Shown one piece after another: positions 16,488 to 25,237 of a stretch of 45,220 nucleotides of DNA (position 1 is its first letter; the number at the start of each line of letters is the position of its first letter). The notes under the pieces were generated by a model, which saw only the letters and a list, made by a program, of their open reading frames with translations, made no database searches and was not told the origin of the DNA. The stretch is from positions 1 to 45,220 of the forward strand of contig JAETRI010000022.1 in NCBI GenBank assembly GCA_021770245.1, in the 5' to 3' direction. This DNA comes from Lachnospiraceae bacterium. Lineage in GTDB: Bacteria > Bacillota > Clostridia > Lachnospirales > Lachnospiraceae. The position numbers and the translations under genes are program-made.

Positions 16488-18514
16488 TCACTTTCTGTCG
16501 TCTACCGACGCCTTGCCGTTTTGCAGCGCAAAGGCCTGATTATGGAAACCCAGCAGGTACAGTCCGTTCAGAGGCGTATCGTCTTCATAGCCCTCCATGG
16601 TAAACCTCTCATATATTTCGTTCAGCAGGTTCTGGTAGGTGATCCGTTCTCCGGCATCCAGCCTGACAAGATAAGGTTCCAGCTTCTCTTCAATGATCTT
16701 CCAGGTACGAAAAGGGCGCTGGGAGAAGGCGCTCATGTATCTTTTGGCGTTTGTTTCCCGCCCTGTCTCCTTTTCCCTGTCCTTCCTCTCTTCCTCCGCC
16801 TTCTTTCCTTTGGCATATTCCCTGCCATAGGTCCGGTATTCGATCCGGTCTGCCACGGCCAGCAGGCGGCCGTACAGATAATCTCTCTTTGTACAGGTCT
16901 CATCCAGCGCCATCGTCCATACCTCCTTATATCTTTTCTCATACTGCTGCTTCACCAGGGAACAGGCCAGAGCCAAAATCCTCTCCCACAGGAAACGGCT
17001 GTCAAAGGATACCGGAGAGGATGCGCGCCGAACCGCCAAATTTACCATATCTTCCGGTACCTCCCTGCCCTCCAGAATACAGGGCATCCACCGCTGTGCC
17101 ACGTACTTATAGCGTTCTTCCTTTCCCTTCATGGAAAAATAACCCTTCCCCTTTTCCTCTGTTCCGTACAGAAGCTCCGCCGCATCCTTCACCCCCACCA
17201 TGCCGTAATAGGTATACCGCCCTTTTTCCTTACCGGCCTTTTGGTGTCTCCAGAAACAGCGCTCCTGCCATTTTTCCAGCGCATACAAATATCGGGAGGA
17301 GGCGTAATCCTTGTATTCCATCATGGAAAGCCGTCCGGTGGTTGCCGCATCAAAGGCTAAGATAACCGTCCTGGAAGAAGGAGGCAGGGTGGTTTTGTAC
17401 CCCCTGATTGCCCGGCGCAGCTGCGCGGCCTCCAGGGCCCCTGTCCGGGGAATCTCCTCCTCGTCCACATCCACCTCTTCGTCCCAATCCTCTTCCCTGT
17501 CTGTCCCTGTCTTTGCATCGGTTTGTCCGTCTATCCGGCCCCTTTTTGCGGCATTTTCATAAATTCTGTCGGAGCCGTCCTGCCAGGCCGGCACATCGTG
17601 CAAATCCGACTCCCAGGTGACAAAATACAGAGAATCATAATTACAGCCCTGTTTTCTGATGATCCATTTCAGTGCGTTATGTACCTTCTGGGAATCCTCA
17701 TATCCGATGGCAAAAGCTTCTTCCTTGGTGGCAAACCTTCCCTTATAAGTGAAATTTTCGCTGTCATTGGAGGAGATCAGCTTTGCCCCGTCGCCCTCGT
17801 TTCGGATCTTTTTCGGCTGCAGGTAGGAAACCGGCATCCGCTTTCCCGTCAGATAGGACAATTCCGTCGGACCCTGTCCGGCGGTGCAGTAATCGATATA
17901 GCTTTTCTGAAGGGTCCCGTCCTTCCAGCATTTGGCCGCATATGTCCCGGTGTCGTCCGACAGGTCCACTTCCCGGCCGTCCTCAATGCTGAACCGTACG
18001 AAAGCCTTGGTCTGCGGGACGATTTGCAGCTTCCTTTTATCCGTGACGCGTCCGTCCTCTTCCGCCTGAAGCACCCCGCATTTCAGCAGATCGCCCGTCA
18101 GCGTATTTTTCGAAAGATATCGATAAACCGCCTCCGCCTTGGGATGGCTGAACGGAGAATCGATCCACCGGCCCAGCTTCTCCATGTACAGCGCATGCTT
18201 TTCTCCGCATTTTTGCCTGCGGCGTAGCTTTCGTAATCCCCTGCCAGATATTCCAGGTTATCGCACAGGGGATGCGGCGTGGGGTTAGCCGTCCTGCTGG
18301 CCGATTCCTCCGTCACCGGAATCAGGGTCAGCTTGTCCTCTTCCGCCACGGGTTCCGCCCCAAGGAAATTCCCTTCTCCGTCAATTTCCACCGTGATCTG
18401 TGCGGCCACAGTGGTATGATAGAGGGGCAAAAGCAGCGTCCCGTCCCCTTTCTGCACTCCTGCCTGGCTTTTATTTTTTTCATAAAGCTCATATAATTTT
18501 GCTATCCAATTCAT
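16488..18514 (-). pseudogene. cas8c: cas8c (Csd1) with a single-base frameshift
   Basis: Large subunit of the I-C effector, which recognises the PAM and unwinds the target. The N-terminal part (start 18514, ATGA overlap with cas5c) reads [19 protein letters not shown] and onward in one frame to GKNAEK. The remainder (ALYMEKLGRWIDSPFSHPKA and on to 16488) is in another frame. The switch falls in a run of four A (minus strand) at 18199-18202. The span is 2027 nt; adding one base gives 2028 nt and 675 residues, the usual Csd1 size, with EKKHALYMEKLGRW at the join. It is either a true inactivating deletion or a homopolymer sequencing error. The N-terminal fragment alone could not work. Confidence 0.88.
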
Positions 18515-19260
18515 CCGGCATCCCCTTCTCCATCGAATTCCCCAAGCCCGCTGAATTTCTTATCCGGAAATTCCTTCACAGCCATTGCGTGAATGTGTCT
18601 TTTTTCCGTACATTCCTCCGGACGCGGGAAAACAACCAGGCCGTCCCTCATGACCGGACGCCAAAACCGCACCGTCATTTTCCCCTTGTCTTCCTTCAAA
18701 ACCGCCTCATCCGCATAGGTAATCCCGTGGTACATAAAGCCGAAAGCCAGTTCCATAGAGGCCTCCCCCGGCTTCGGGCTGTATGCCCCCGCTCCGGAGG
18801 CAAAGTCACAGGGTTCCACATACCCCTGGCACTCCCTCGTTCCCAGGAAAATATCCCTTCTTCCTCCGCGTGCGATCATGCGTTTCGCAATATTGTGGTG
18901 CTTATTCTCATTCCTGTCCCCGGCAAGCTCCGGCCTGTTTTCGTTCCATTCAAAATGAGCGCGCACCTGATAACTCACATCCTTCAAATAAGTATAGTAG
19001 GATAATTCATTCCCCCCGTTATACCCGACGGGACGTACGGCCTTTGTCTCCGTCTGGATCCGTTTCATCACCCTCATCTCGTCGATAATCCATACAAAAG
19101 TCGGCTTCCAGTACACGCTTTGGAGAATGCCTTTCATCGCCTCGTAGGTCGGGATCTGATAGGAAAATTTTTCTCCGCCCACCCTGGTGACCGGATCCGA
19201 AAACAGCGCATAATCACCGCTCACCTGGAACTCCACCGTATTTCTGTATTTCGCCTGCAC
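18511..19260 (-). CDS. cas5c: Cas5c (Cas5d), crRNA-processing endoribonuclease
   Basis: In type I-C systems, which lack Cas6, Cas5c cuts the repeat RNA and then stays on the 5' handle. The 249-residue protein begins [20 protein letters not shown], as expected. The residues matching the catalytic Tyr-Lys-His set of the Bacillus halodurans enzyme (46, 116, 117) are Y50, K120 and H121 ([12 protein letters not shown]), all present with a constant offset of four. Array processing should therefore still be possible even if interference is lost. Its stop overlaps the cas8c start by four bases. Confidence 0.95.
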   Translation of the reverse strand: MQAKYRNTVEFQVSGDYALFSDPVTRVGGEKFSYQIPTYEAMKGILQSVYWKPTFVWIIDEMRVMKRIQTETKAVRPVGYNGGNELSYYTYLKDVSYQVRAHFEWNENRPELAGDRNENKHHNIAKRMIARGGRRDIFLGTRECQGYVEPCDFASGAGAYSPKPGEASMELAFGFMYHGITYADEAVLKEDKGKMTVRFWRPVMRDGLVVFPRPEECTEKRHIHAMAVKEFPDKKFSGLGEFDGEGDAG

Positions 19261-19284
19261 CCTTTTCTCCTCCTTCCTGCGCGG

Positions 19285-21669
19285 TCAGCTGCATAAAAAC
19301 GGCATTTCCGCCGGATCTGTCCTGATTCCCGTATCGTCGTCATAATATCTTTCGTCCAGGAACAGAAGCTGCCCCTCACCCGCTCCGGATACGGCTGCAC
19401 TCCCTATTTTCCCCGCCAAAGACTCCGGCAGGATAACGATATAGCGCTGGAGCGCGCGCAGGAGCTTTCTTTTCTCTTTCCAATCCGTCTCTCTCCTCCA
19501 CCGTTCCACCAGCTGCCCCGCATCGCCATAGGGAACCACGACCTCCCTTCCTCCCTTTTCATCGATCACGGAAAACGCTTCTCCCGCGCTCCGAAACGCC
19601 TGCCGCATCTTCCGTTTCCCCTCCCGGTCCCGATATTCCGAATTGCGGGATAAGAGCTCCACCAGGTTTGTTTTGATCCCTTCTACGCAGGCCCCATAGA
19701 CCATCTCCTCCTGGCGGTCATAAAAATAATATTTGTAATAGGCTTTCATCGCCTCCTCCGAATCGAGCCGGGATGAAAATCTATCCGGATTTTGACGAAA
19801 AGCACGCAGCAGGCGGTTCATGGCGTCCTGTGCCTTTCCTATATCCGGCAGGGCGGATACTCTCTCCGCCTCCTGCGACATCCGGATCAGGAACACATGC
19901 CCCCGATCCTGTAATCCGTTCCGGTTGCACCTCCCTGCTGCCTGGATGAGGTTGTCCAGACCGGCCAGGGAACGGATCACGCACGGAAACGAAAAATCGA
20001 CTCCTGCTTCCACAAGCTGGCTGCTGATACAGATCACCTTTTCCCCGGCCGAAAGCGCTTTCCTGATTTTCTCCAGCCTGTCGCTTCGATGCGCCGCACA
20101 CATCCACGTGCTCAGATGATAAATCGGTCCCTTCACGCTTCCCTGCAGCCGGTCGTACACCGCCCTAACCGCCGCACGCGTATTCAGGATCACGAGGATT
20201 TGGTTAAACTCTTCTGCCGCATCCTCCACAAACGCCGCCGCATCCTCCGCCGAAAACCCCTGCGCCATATCCTCCGTACAATCATGGTATTCCACCCGCC
20301 GGAATGCTTCCTCGAAGGAAGCCAGGCCGTCGATCATTTCTTTGGACGGCAGCATCTTATTTTCCTTAATTTCGGAAAATAACGGCTGTGTCGCGGTACA
20401 CAGAACCACCGACGCATTTCCCTCCCGGGTGAGGAAATTCACGGCCAGATTGAACAAGCCGATCAATTTTACCGGCAGTGCCTGTACCTCGTCCAACAGG
20501 ATGACGCTGTCACACAGGCTATGGAAACGACGTATCTGGTTCCTCTTCTCTTTAAACAAGGTATTGAAAAACTGCACCGCGGTGGTCACGATCACAGGGG
20601 ACTCATCCCAGTTTTCGATCAGCCTTTCATAGCGCCAGAGCGCATCCTCTCCCTCCTGCACCACATCGCCGTGATGCTCCAGTACCGCGTCCGGCATGCC
20701 TATCGCATCCCTGATCTCCCCTGCGTTCTGTTCCAGGATGCTCTTGTACGGCGCAATATAGAAAATATGCCTTGCCTGCCGCTCCCGCGCCCGATACAGA
20801 GCGAAACGCAGGCCGCTCAGAGTCTTTCCCGCCCCCGTCGGCACCGCCAGACGATACAAATTTTCCTTCCCATAAGCCGCCTCGCGGCATTGCTCCGAGA
20901 TCCGTTTCCTGGAAACGGCCAGCCTGCCCGTCCCTTCCAGTCCGGCCAGTTTTCTTTCCAGGTTCCGGATTCCCGTATTCCATATTTCCTGTACCTTTTG
21001 ATCCGACGGCCCCGTATCCGTAAGACGGCCGGCCATGAAATCGGCCGTATCCCTCCGGTCCGCGTCTGTCAGGCAGGAAAGGAGCATCCTTTCGCACAGG
21101 CCCAGATAAAAGTCCGGATGACCATAGAGATATTCCCCCTCCCCATTTTTTTCCAACGCCTTCAGGCAGGAAGCCATTTTATTGATATCCCGTTTTGCCT
21201 CCGCGCAGCTCTCCGCCGTATCCGCGTCCGGGAACTGCTTTCCCACCGTCTCTGCCACCCGGTCAATCTCCTCTTGGGTGTACTTCTGCCTGCGCCTTTC
21301 ACACAGGCTGACGCGGTCTTTGGAGGAAACGCAGTCCGCCAGACCATGGTGCATATAGATCGCAATCTGTGCCATCTCCCCAAACCGGCTGTCCGGCGCA
21401 TACTTATCGATCACCAGGCCGCCCAACGTGGAATGATCCACCTTCTCCCCATAAAATACCTCATCCCGCACGCACGCATGGAAATATTCCTGCCATTCTT
21501 CCGTATATTTCCCATCATCATGATGCATTCCGATCAGCCGGGCCGTTTTCTTCAATAAAGGGATCCTGCAATACCCCTCTGCCAGCTTTGCCACACCTTC
21601 CTCATGCTCCCGGTTCGACTGCCAGGCCTCGTCTTCGGGGCGATAATGGGAATCATACTCCCGTCCCAT
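19285..21669 (-). CDS. cas3: Cas3 helicase-nuclease, type I-C
   Basis: The effector that degrades target DNA after recruitment by Cascade. The 794-residue protein has an N-terminal HD nuclease (H24-region REHEEG, then GMHHDDGKYTEEW near residue 50, and YMHHGLAD). A superfamily 2 helicase follows: Walker A PTGAGKT (277-283), motif II LLDEVQALP (about 391-399), motif III CTATQP and motif VI QAAGRCNRNG. All expected motifs are present. I start at the ATG at 21669 because GGGAGGA lies at the right distance; the one at 21675 is too close. It is the first gene of the cas operon. Confidence 0.96.
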   Translation of the reverse strand: MGREYDSHYRPEDEAWQSNREHEEGVAKLAEGYCRIPLLKKTARLIGMHHDDGKYTEEWQEYFHACVRDEVFYGEKVDHSTLGGLVIDKYAPDSRFGEMAQIAIYMHHGLADCVSSKDRVSLCERRRQKYTQEEIDRVAETVGKQFPDADTAESCAEAKRDINKMASCLKALEKNGEGEYLYGHPDFYLGLCERMLLSCLTDADRRDTADFMAGRLTDTGPSDQKVQEIWNTGIRNLERKLAGLEGTGRLAVSRKRISEQCREAAYGKENLYRLAVPTGAGKTLSGLRFALYRARERQARHIFYIAPYKSILEQNAGEIRDAIGMPDAVLEHHGDVVQEGEDALWRYERLIENWDESPVIVTTAVQFFNTLFKEKRNQIRRFHSLCDSVILLDEVQALPVKLIGLFNLAVNFLTREGNASVVLCTATQPLFSEIKENKMLPSKEMIDGLASFEEAFRRVEYHDCTEDMAQGFSAEDAAAFVEDAAEEFNQILVILNTRAAVRAVYDRLQGSVKGPIYHLSTWMCAAHRSDRLEKIRKALSAGEKVICISSQLVEAGVDFSFPCVIRSLAGLDNLIQAAGRCNRNGLQDRGHVFLIRMSQEAERVSALPDIGKAQDAMNRLLRAFRQNPDRFSSRLDSEEAMKAYYKYYFYDRQEEMVYGACVEGIKTNLVELLSRNSEYRDREGKRKMRQAFRSAGEAFSVIDEKGGREVVVPYGDAGQLVERWRRETDWKEKRKLLRALQRYIVILPESLAGKIGSAAVSGAGEGQLLFLDERYYDDDTGIRTDPAEMPFLCS

Positions 21670-21770
21670 AACCATTCCTCCCTTGCTTCCTCTCTCCTGC
21701 TCAACGCGTAATCGATCAGACAGGTCTAAGCGGATTTCTTAAGTTCTGTTCTTATATGGTTTTTCCTTTT

Positions 21771-21806
21771 TATGCCATTTTATCATATATGCCATTTTTA
21801 TCGCAA
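21771..21806 (-). promoter_or_regulatory. probable cas operon promoter with overlapping direct repeats
   Basis: On the minus strand, TTGCGA (21801-21806) and TAAAAT (21777-21782) are spaced by 18 bases, about 100 nt before cas3. Two direct repeats, GATAAAAATGGCATA (21788-21802) and GATAAAATGGCATA (21771-21784), lie about 17 bases apart over the promoter and could be a regulator site. The surrounding 21700-21860 is AT-rich and contains no gene. Confidence 0.5.
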
Positions 21807-21882
21807 TATTTTCGTCAAAAATGTCCAAGATATATTGACACAAATAGAAATACCGCTCCAAAATAATGGTAATATTGCCAAT

Positions 21883-21908
21883 AAAAAAGGATCCTACAAG
21901 CATCCTTT
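21883..21908 (-). terminator. possible leftward intrinsic terminator upstream of the cas promoter
   Basis: AAAGGAT (21886-21892) and ATCCTTT (21902-21908) pair around a nine-base loop and are followed on the minus strand by a T-run (CCTTTTTTATT). It would shield the cas promoter from leftward transcription entering from the right. The stem is short. Confidence 0.5.
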
Positions 21909-21987
21909 AGGAAGAGAAAAACAACCGGAGAGGCGGTGCAGGTTCCTTCTTTCCGCAATGCCTCTGAAATTTGGAGCCGCTCCTTAA

Positions 21988-22026
21988 GAGGCCGGCAGGA
22001 CAAACGCATAAACGGCCTGCGGCCTC
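21988..22026. repeat. family 2 hairpin with GGACAAACGCATAAACGG in the loop
   Basis: GAGGCCGGCAGG (21988-21999) pairs with CCTGCGGCCTC (22016-22026), with one bulge. The loop is the dispersed motif. In the remaining upstream region, a TATAAT hexamer at 22061-22066 is the likely -10 of the C26 gene. Confidence 0.6.
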
Positions 22027-22097
22027 TGCACCACCCCTTCCTATTTCCCCCCACTTATTGTATAATAAACCCATCCCAAACAGAAAAGAGGCCTCCC

Positions 22098-22799
22098 ATG
22101 TTACAACCCACAATCGGTATCCCCCTGATGGGGCAAAGCCTGTTCCATCGCTACATGCAGCAAAAATACATCCGATGCCTGGAGCACACCGGGGCAGAAG
22201 TCCTGCTGCTCCCCACGGACAACATTACGGAAGTCATCTCCCAATCCCTTCAGCGCTGCCACGGTTTCCTTTTCCCCGGCGGCCCTGATATTCAGCCCGG
22301 CATTTATGACCAAACCGCCCTTCCGGAATGCGGCGAGCCGGACCCCGCCAGGGATGCCTTAGAGCTCCCTCTCCTCCAGGCAGCTCTGGAGGCCGAAAAA
22401 CCGCTGTTTTGCATCTGCCGCGGTATGCAGCTTCTGAACGTGGTCCTTGGCGGGACTCTGATACAGGATATCAAGGCCGAACAGGAATATCCGCACTTCG
22501 ACTTCTGGCACCGCACCACCGCCACCCATCCTGTTTTGTTGGAACCAAACAGTCATCTCGGCCGCCTTTTTGGCTCCGATATCATCTCCGTCAACAGCCT
22601 GCACCACCAGGCCGTGGATCTCACCGGCAAGGGGCTTACCGTCACGGGCCAGAGCCCGGACGGATTCGTCGAGGCGCTGGAAGTCGATGGCTATCCCTTC
22701 TGCCTCGCCGTGCAATGGCATCCGGAGCATATGGCCGCGCGAAGCGCGGAACAACAAAAGCTGTTCCGCGCCTTTGTGGATGCCTGCAGGGCGGGCTGA
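22098..22799 (+). CDS. class I glutamine amidotransferase-like hydrolase (peptidase C26)
   Basis: A 233-residue protein of the gamma-glutamyl-gamma-aminobutyrate hydrolase (PuuD-like) family, which cleaves gamma-glutamyl amides in the cytosol. It shows the nucleophile elbow FCICRGMQLLNV with C107, the oxyanion loop LFPGGPDIQP (about 58-67), and the His-Glu pair in AVQWHPEHM near the end. The ATG at 22098 is chosen because homology starts at LQPTIGIPLMG; the frame upstream is repeat. A TATAAT lies about 32 nt before it. Its stop is five bases from the convergent lipoprotein stop. The exact gamma-glutamyl substrate is unknown. Confidence 0.9.
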   Translation: MLQPTIGIPLMGQSLFHRYMQQKYIRCLEHTGAEVLLLPTDNITEVISQSLQRCHGFLFPGGPDIQPGIYDQTALPECGEPDPARDALELPLLQAALEAEKPLFCICRGMQLLNVVLGGTLIQDIKAEQEYPHFDFWHRTTATHPVLLEPNSHLGRLFGSDIISVNSLHHQAVDLTGKGLTVTGQSPDGFVEALEVDGYPFCLAVQWHPEHMAARSAEQQKLFRAFVDACRAG

Positions 22800-22804
22800 A
22801 CCGT

Positions 22805-23365
22805 CTATTCATAAATTTCAATGAATACCGTTTCCGCCACAAATTCTTCCCCGTCAAAATAGCCTGACGCCTCCAGTCCTCCGTCTTCCCGTATATCGGA
22901 GAATGCGGCCGCTTCTTTCTCGATCCCCGCTCCGCCGCCTTGGATTGTCCAAAGTTCATATGTCGTAAAGTCCGTACACCGAATCGTCACCAATTCTTCC
23001 TCCGGACTGCCGGGCTCCGGAATAATCACATAAGAGTCATCCATCAGGACACGGCTGATTACAAAACTGTCCTCGGCAATGCTCCTCACCTTTCCCCCTA
23101 TGATTTCCGTATCCCGGTCGTCTGCGCCGATATCTTCCGATGGGGAAACCGAAGGACTTTCCTCCCCCTCGTCTGCCTCGCGAAGTCCTTCCATTCCGGT
23201 ATCTTCCTCATCGCTCCGGCTTTGCTGCGCACCGTCCCCGTTTTCTTCATCCTGCAAAGACAATACCGTATTTTCTCTCTCCGTCTTCTGTGCGCTTCCG
23301 CATCCCGACATCACCGCCATCACCAAAACCGTCATCCATACCGCCGCCTTACATTCTGTTTTCAT
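22805..23365 (-). CDS. small predicted lipoprotein
   Basis: A 186-residue protein with a signal peptide ending in the lipobox VMSGC (C22). An acidic, serine-rich linker (about 25-85) and a compact C-terminal domain of about 95 residues (GGKVRSIAEDSFVISRV, then YFDGEEFVAETVFIEIYE) follow. I do not recognise the domain; the pattern resembles small OB-like beta domains of exported clostridial proteins. The start at 23365 follows GGGAG, which is the end of a family 1 element (23371-23430). The longer frame to 23479 just reads through that repeat. Confidence 0.8.
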   Translation of the reverse strand: MKTECKAAVWMTVLVMAVMSGCGSAQKTERENTVLSLQDEENGDGAQQSRSDEEDTGMEGLREADEGEESPSVSPSEDIGADDRDTEIIGGKVRSIAEDSFVISRVLMDDSYVIIPEPGSPEEELVTIRCTDFTTYELWTIQGGGAGIEKEAAAFSDIREDGGLEASGYFDGEEFVAETVFIEIYE

Positions 23366-23370
23366 TTTGG

Positions 23371-23430
23371 CTCCCATCTGCGCGCTAAAGCGCTCACTCA
23401 AATCAGGAATGCCAAAAGCATTCCCGCTCC
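23371..23430 (-). repeat. family 1 (short form) element upstream of the lipoprotein
   Basis: Minus strand: GGAATGC/GCATTCC stem (23406-23424), a CCTGATTTGA linker, an imperfect GAGCGC/GCGCGC stem with TTTA loop (23380-23395), then CAGATGGGAG six bases before the ATG. It has the same layout as the cas4 insertion, but both stems have different bases that still pair. Confidence 0.8.
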
Positions 23431-23604
23431 ATTCTGCACAATTTAACAGAAACACGATGTATCCCTGCAGGAAAATCAAGCGTTGTTTCTATTATTATGA
23501 CATAAAAGCCTCTAAATTTTTTCTAAGCCTTCCCGCACATGCCTTGACGGGAATGGTTAAAACAGCCTCAGCCTGCGTTTGTCCTGCTTTCTAAAAGATA
23601 GGTG

Positions 23605-23633
23605 TTTCAATTTTTCCGTTTTGGATTTACAAT
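23605..23633 (+). promoter_or_regulatory. promoter of the first MATE gene
   Basis: TTTCAA (23605-23610) and TACAAT (23628-23633) with a 17-base spacer, about 39 nt before the start codon. Confidence 0.6.
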
Positions 23634-23671
23634 AGAAAGGAAGAGAAAAGAAGAAACGGAGAAAACGCAGG

Positions 23672-25057
23672 ATGAAAGCAATGAGTTACGAAGAAAAATA
23701 CCGGCTGATGACGGAAACGCCCATCAACCGGCTGATTCCCAGGCTGGCCGTGCCTACCATCATCAGCATGCTGATCACCTCCATTTATAACATGGCCGAT
23801 ACCTTCTTTGTCAGCCAGCTGAGTACCAGCGCCTCCGGAGCGGTTGGCGTGAATTTTTCCCTGATGGCCATGATCCAGGCGATCGGTTTCACGCTGGGCA
23901 TGGGCAGCGGCAATTATATGTCCCGCATGCTGGGAGCCAGGCAGCAGGACCGGGCACAGCGGGCCTGCTCCACCGCCGTATATACCGCCTTTGCCTGCGG
24001 GCTGCTGCTGGCGGTATTTGGAATTTCCAGTATCGATTCCCTGGTGGTGGTACTCGGCGCCACGGAAACCATCGCCCCTTTTGCGAAAGATTACGGGCGC
24101 TACATCCTGATCGCAGCTCCCTATATGACGGTTTCCTTTGTGTTCAATAATCATCTGCGCTCCCAGGGAAACGCCGCCCTCTCCATGATCGGGATCACCA
24201 CCGGCGGTCTTTTGAACGTCATTCTGGATCCCATTCTGATTTTCGGTTTCGATTTGGGAATTTCCGGTGCGGCGATCGCCACAATTTTCAGCCAGTTTGT
24301 GAGCTTTGTCATCCTGTTGGTGCTGGTGCTTCGTTCCGGAAACGTCTTAAAGCCCTCTCCCCGTTTTTTCACCTTCCGGGGCTGGGTCTATAAAGAAATT
24401 CTTTCCGCCGGTATGCCCACCCTGGGACGGCAGGGGCTGGCCAGCGCGGCTTCCGTCCTTCTCAATGTGGCCTCCTCCGGCTTTGGGGATGCGGCCGTGG
24501 CGGCCATGTCCATCGTAACGAGGATCATGATGTTCATTCAGTCGGCCCTGATCGGCTTTGGCCAGGGCTTCCAGCCCGTATGCGGTTTTAATTTCGGCGC
24601 GAAACGATATGACCGGGTATTGGAAGCATACTTTTTCTGCCGCAGGGTGGCCCTGGTATTCCTGCTCGTCATGGGCGTGGTGATGTTTGCCGTCGCAACC
24701 CCGATCATGACCATGTTCCGAAGGGAGGATGCGGAGGTAATCCGGATCGGCGCGCTGGCGTTGAAAATGCAGTGCTGCCTTCTTCCCTTTCAATCCTATA
24801 CCATCATCGGAAATATGCTGACCCAGTCCATCGGTTACAGCTTCCGCGCCACCCTCACCGCCATCGGCAAGCAGGGGCTCTTCTTCATTCCGGCAATCTT
24901 AATTCTTCCGAAGGTTTTCGGCATATTGGGACTTCAGCTTGCCCAGCCGGTCGCTGACGCCCTCACCTTTGTGTTAACACAGGTGATCGTCATTCTGGTG
25001 ATTAAGGAGCTGCGGGGAATGTCGGAGACAGCCACGCAGGATGCCGCCGCCCTTTGA
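23672..25057 (+). CDS. MATE family efflux transporter (MepA-like)
   Basis: A 461-residue inner-membrane exporter with about 12 hydrophobic segments in two six-helix halves, driven by cation gradients in this family. Typical sites are PTIISMLITSIYNMADTFF in helix 1, FTLGMGSGNYMSR, HLRSQGNAALSM, and FGQGFQPVCGFNFGAK at the start of the second half. It resembles the MepA/VmrA branch, which moves cationic drugs or unknown metabolites; substrate is not predictable. The first ATG (GGAG ten bases upstream) is used; MSYEEKY four residues in is an alternative. It is followed by a second MATE gene. Confidence 0.93.
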   Translation: MKAMSYEEKYRLMTETPINRLIPRLAVPTIISMLITSIYNMADTFFVSQLSTSASGAVGVNFSLMAMIQAIGFTLGMGSGNYMSRMLGARQQDRAQRACSTAVYTAFACGLLLAVFGISSIDSLVVVLGATETIAPFAKDYGRYILIAAPYMTVSFVFNNHLRSQGNAALSMIGITTGGLLNVILDPILIFGFDLGISGAAIATIFSQFVSFVILLVLVLRSGNVLKPSPRFFTFRGWVYKEILSAGMPTLGRQGLASAASVLLNVASSGFGDAAVAAMSIVTRIMMFIQSALIGFGQGFQPVCGFNFGAKRYDRVLEAYFFCRRVALVFLLVMGVVMFAVATPIMTMFRREDAEVIRIGALALKMQCCLLPFQSYTIIGNMLTQSIGYSFRATLTAIGKQGLFFIPAILILPKVFGILGLQLAQPVADALTFVLTQVIVILVIKELRGMSETATQDAAAL

Positions 25058-25158
25058 CGCCGGATACCGATTTCCGTATACCCTGCCATACCGTAGGAAA
25101 AGCCGCCTCGGGACGGCAGAAAAGAAAAAGGGTGAAAGGAAATCTCTTTCAGCTTCCC

Positions 25159-25232
25159 TGACTGAAGCGCGCTTTAGCGCGCAGACGGGATCACCCTGAT
25201 TGGTACGCACGCTTTAGCGTGCAGATGGGAGA
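25159..25232 (+). repeat. family 1 (short form) tandem pair upstream of the second MATE gene
   Basis: Two hairpins, GCGCGC-TTTA-GCGCGC (25167-25182) and GCACGC-TTTA-GCGTGC (25207-25222). Each is followed by CAGAYGGGA, with a CCCTGATTGG linker between. The second CAGATGGGAG is the ribosome site for the next gene. The two stems differ at paired positions. Confidence 0.8.
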
Positions 25233-25237
25233 CAAAA

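Noticed and set aside
18197-18207. Programmed frameshifting in cas8c
   Set aside because: Restoring the frame needs a -1 shift at GAG AAA AGC, which is not a good slippery site. A lost A or a sequencing error is simpler.
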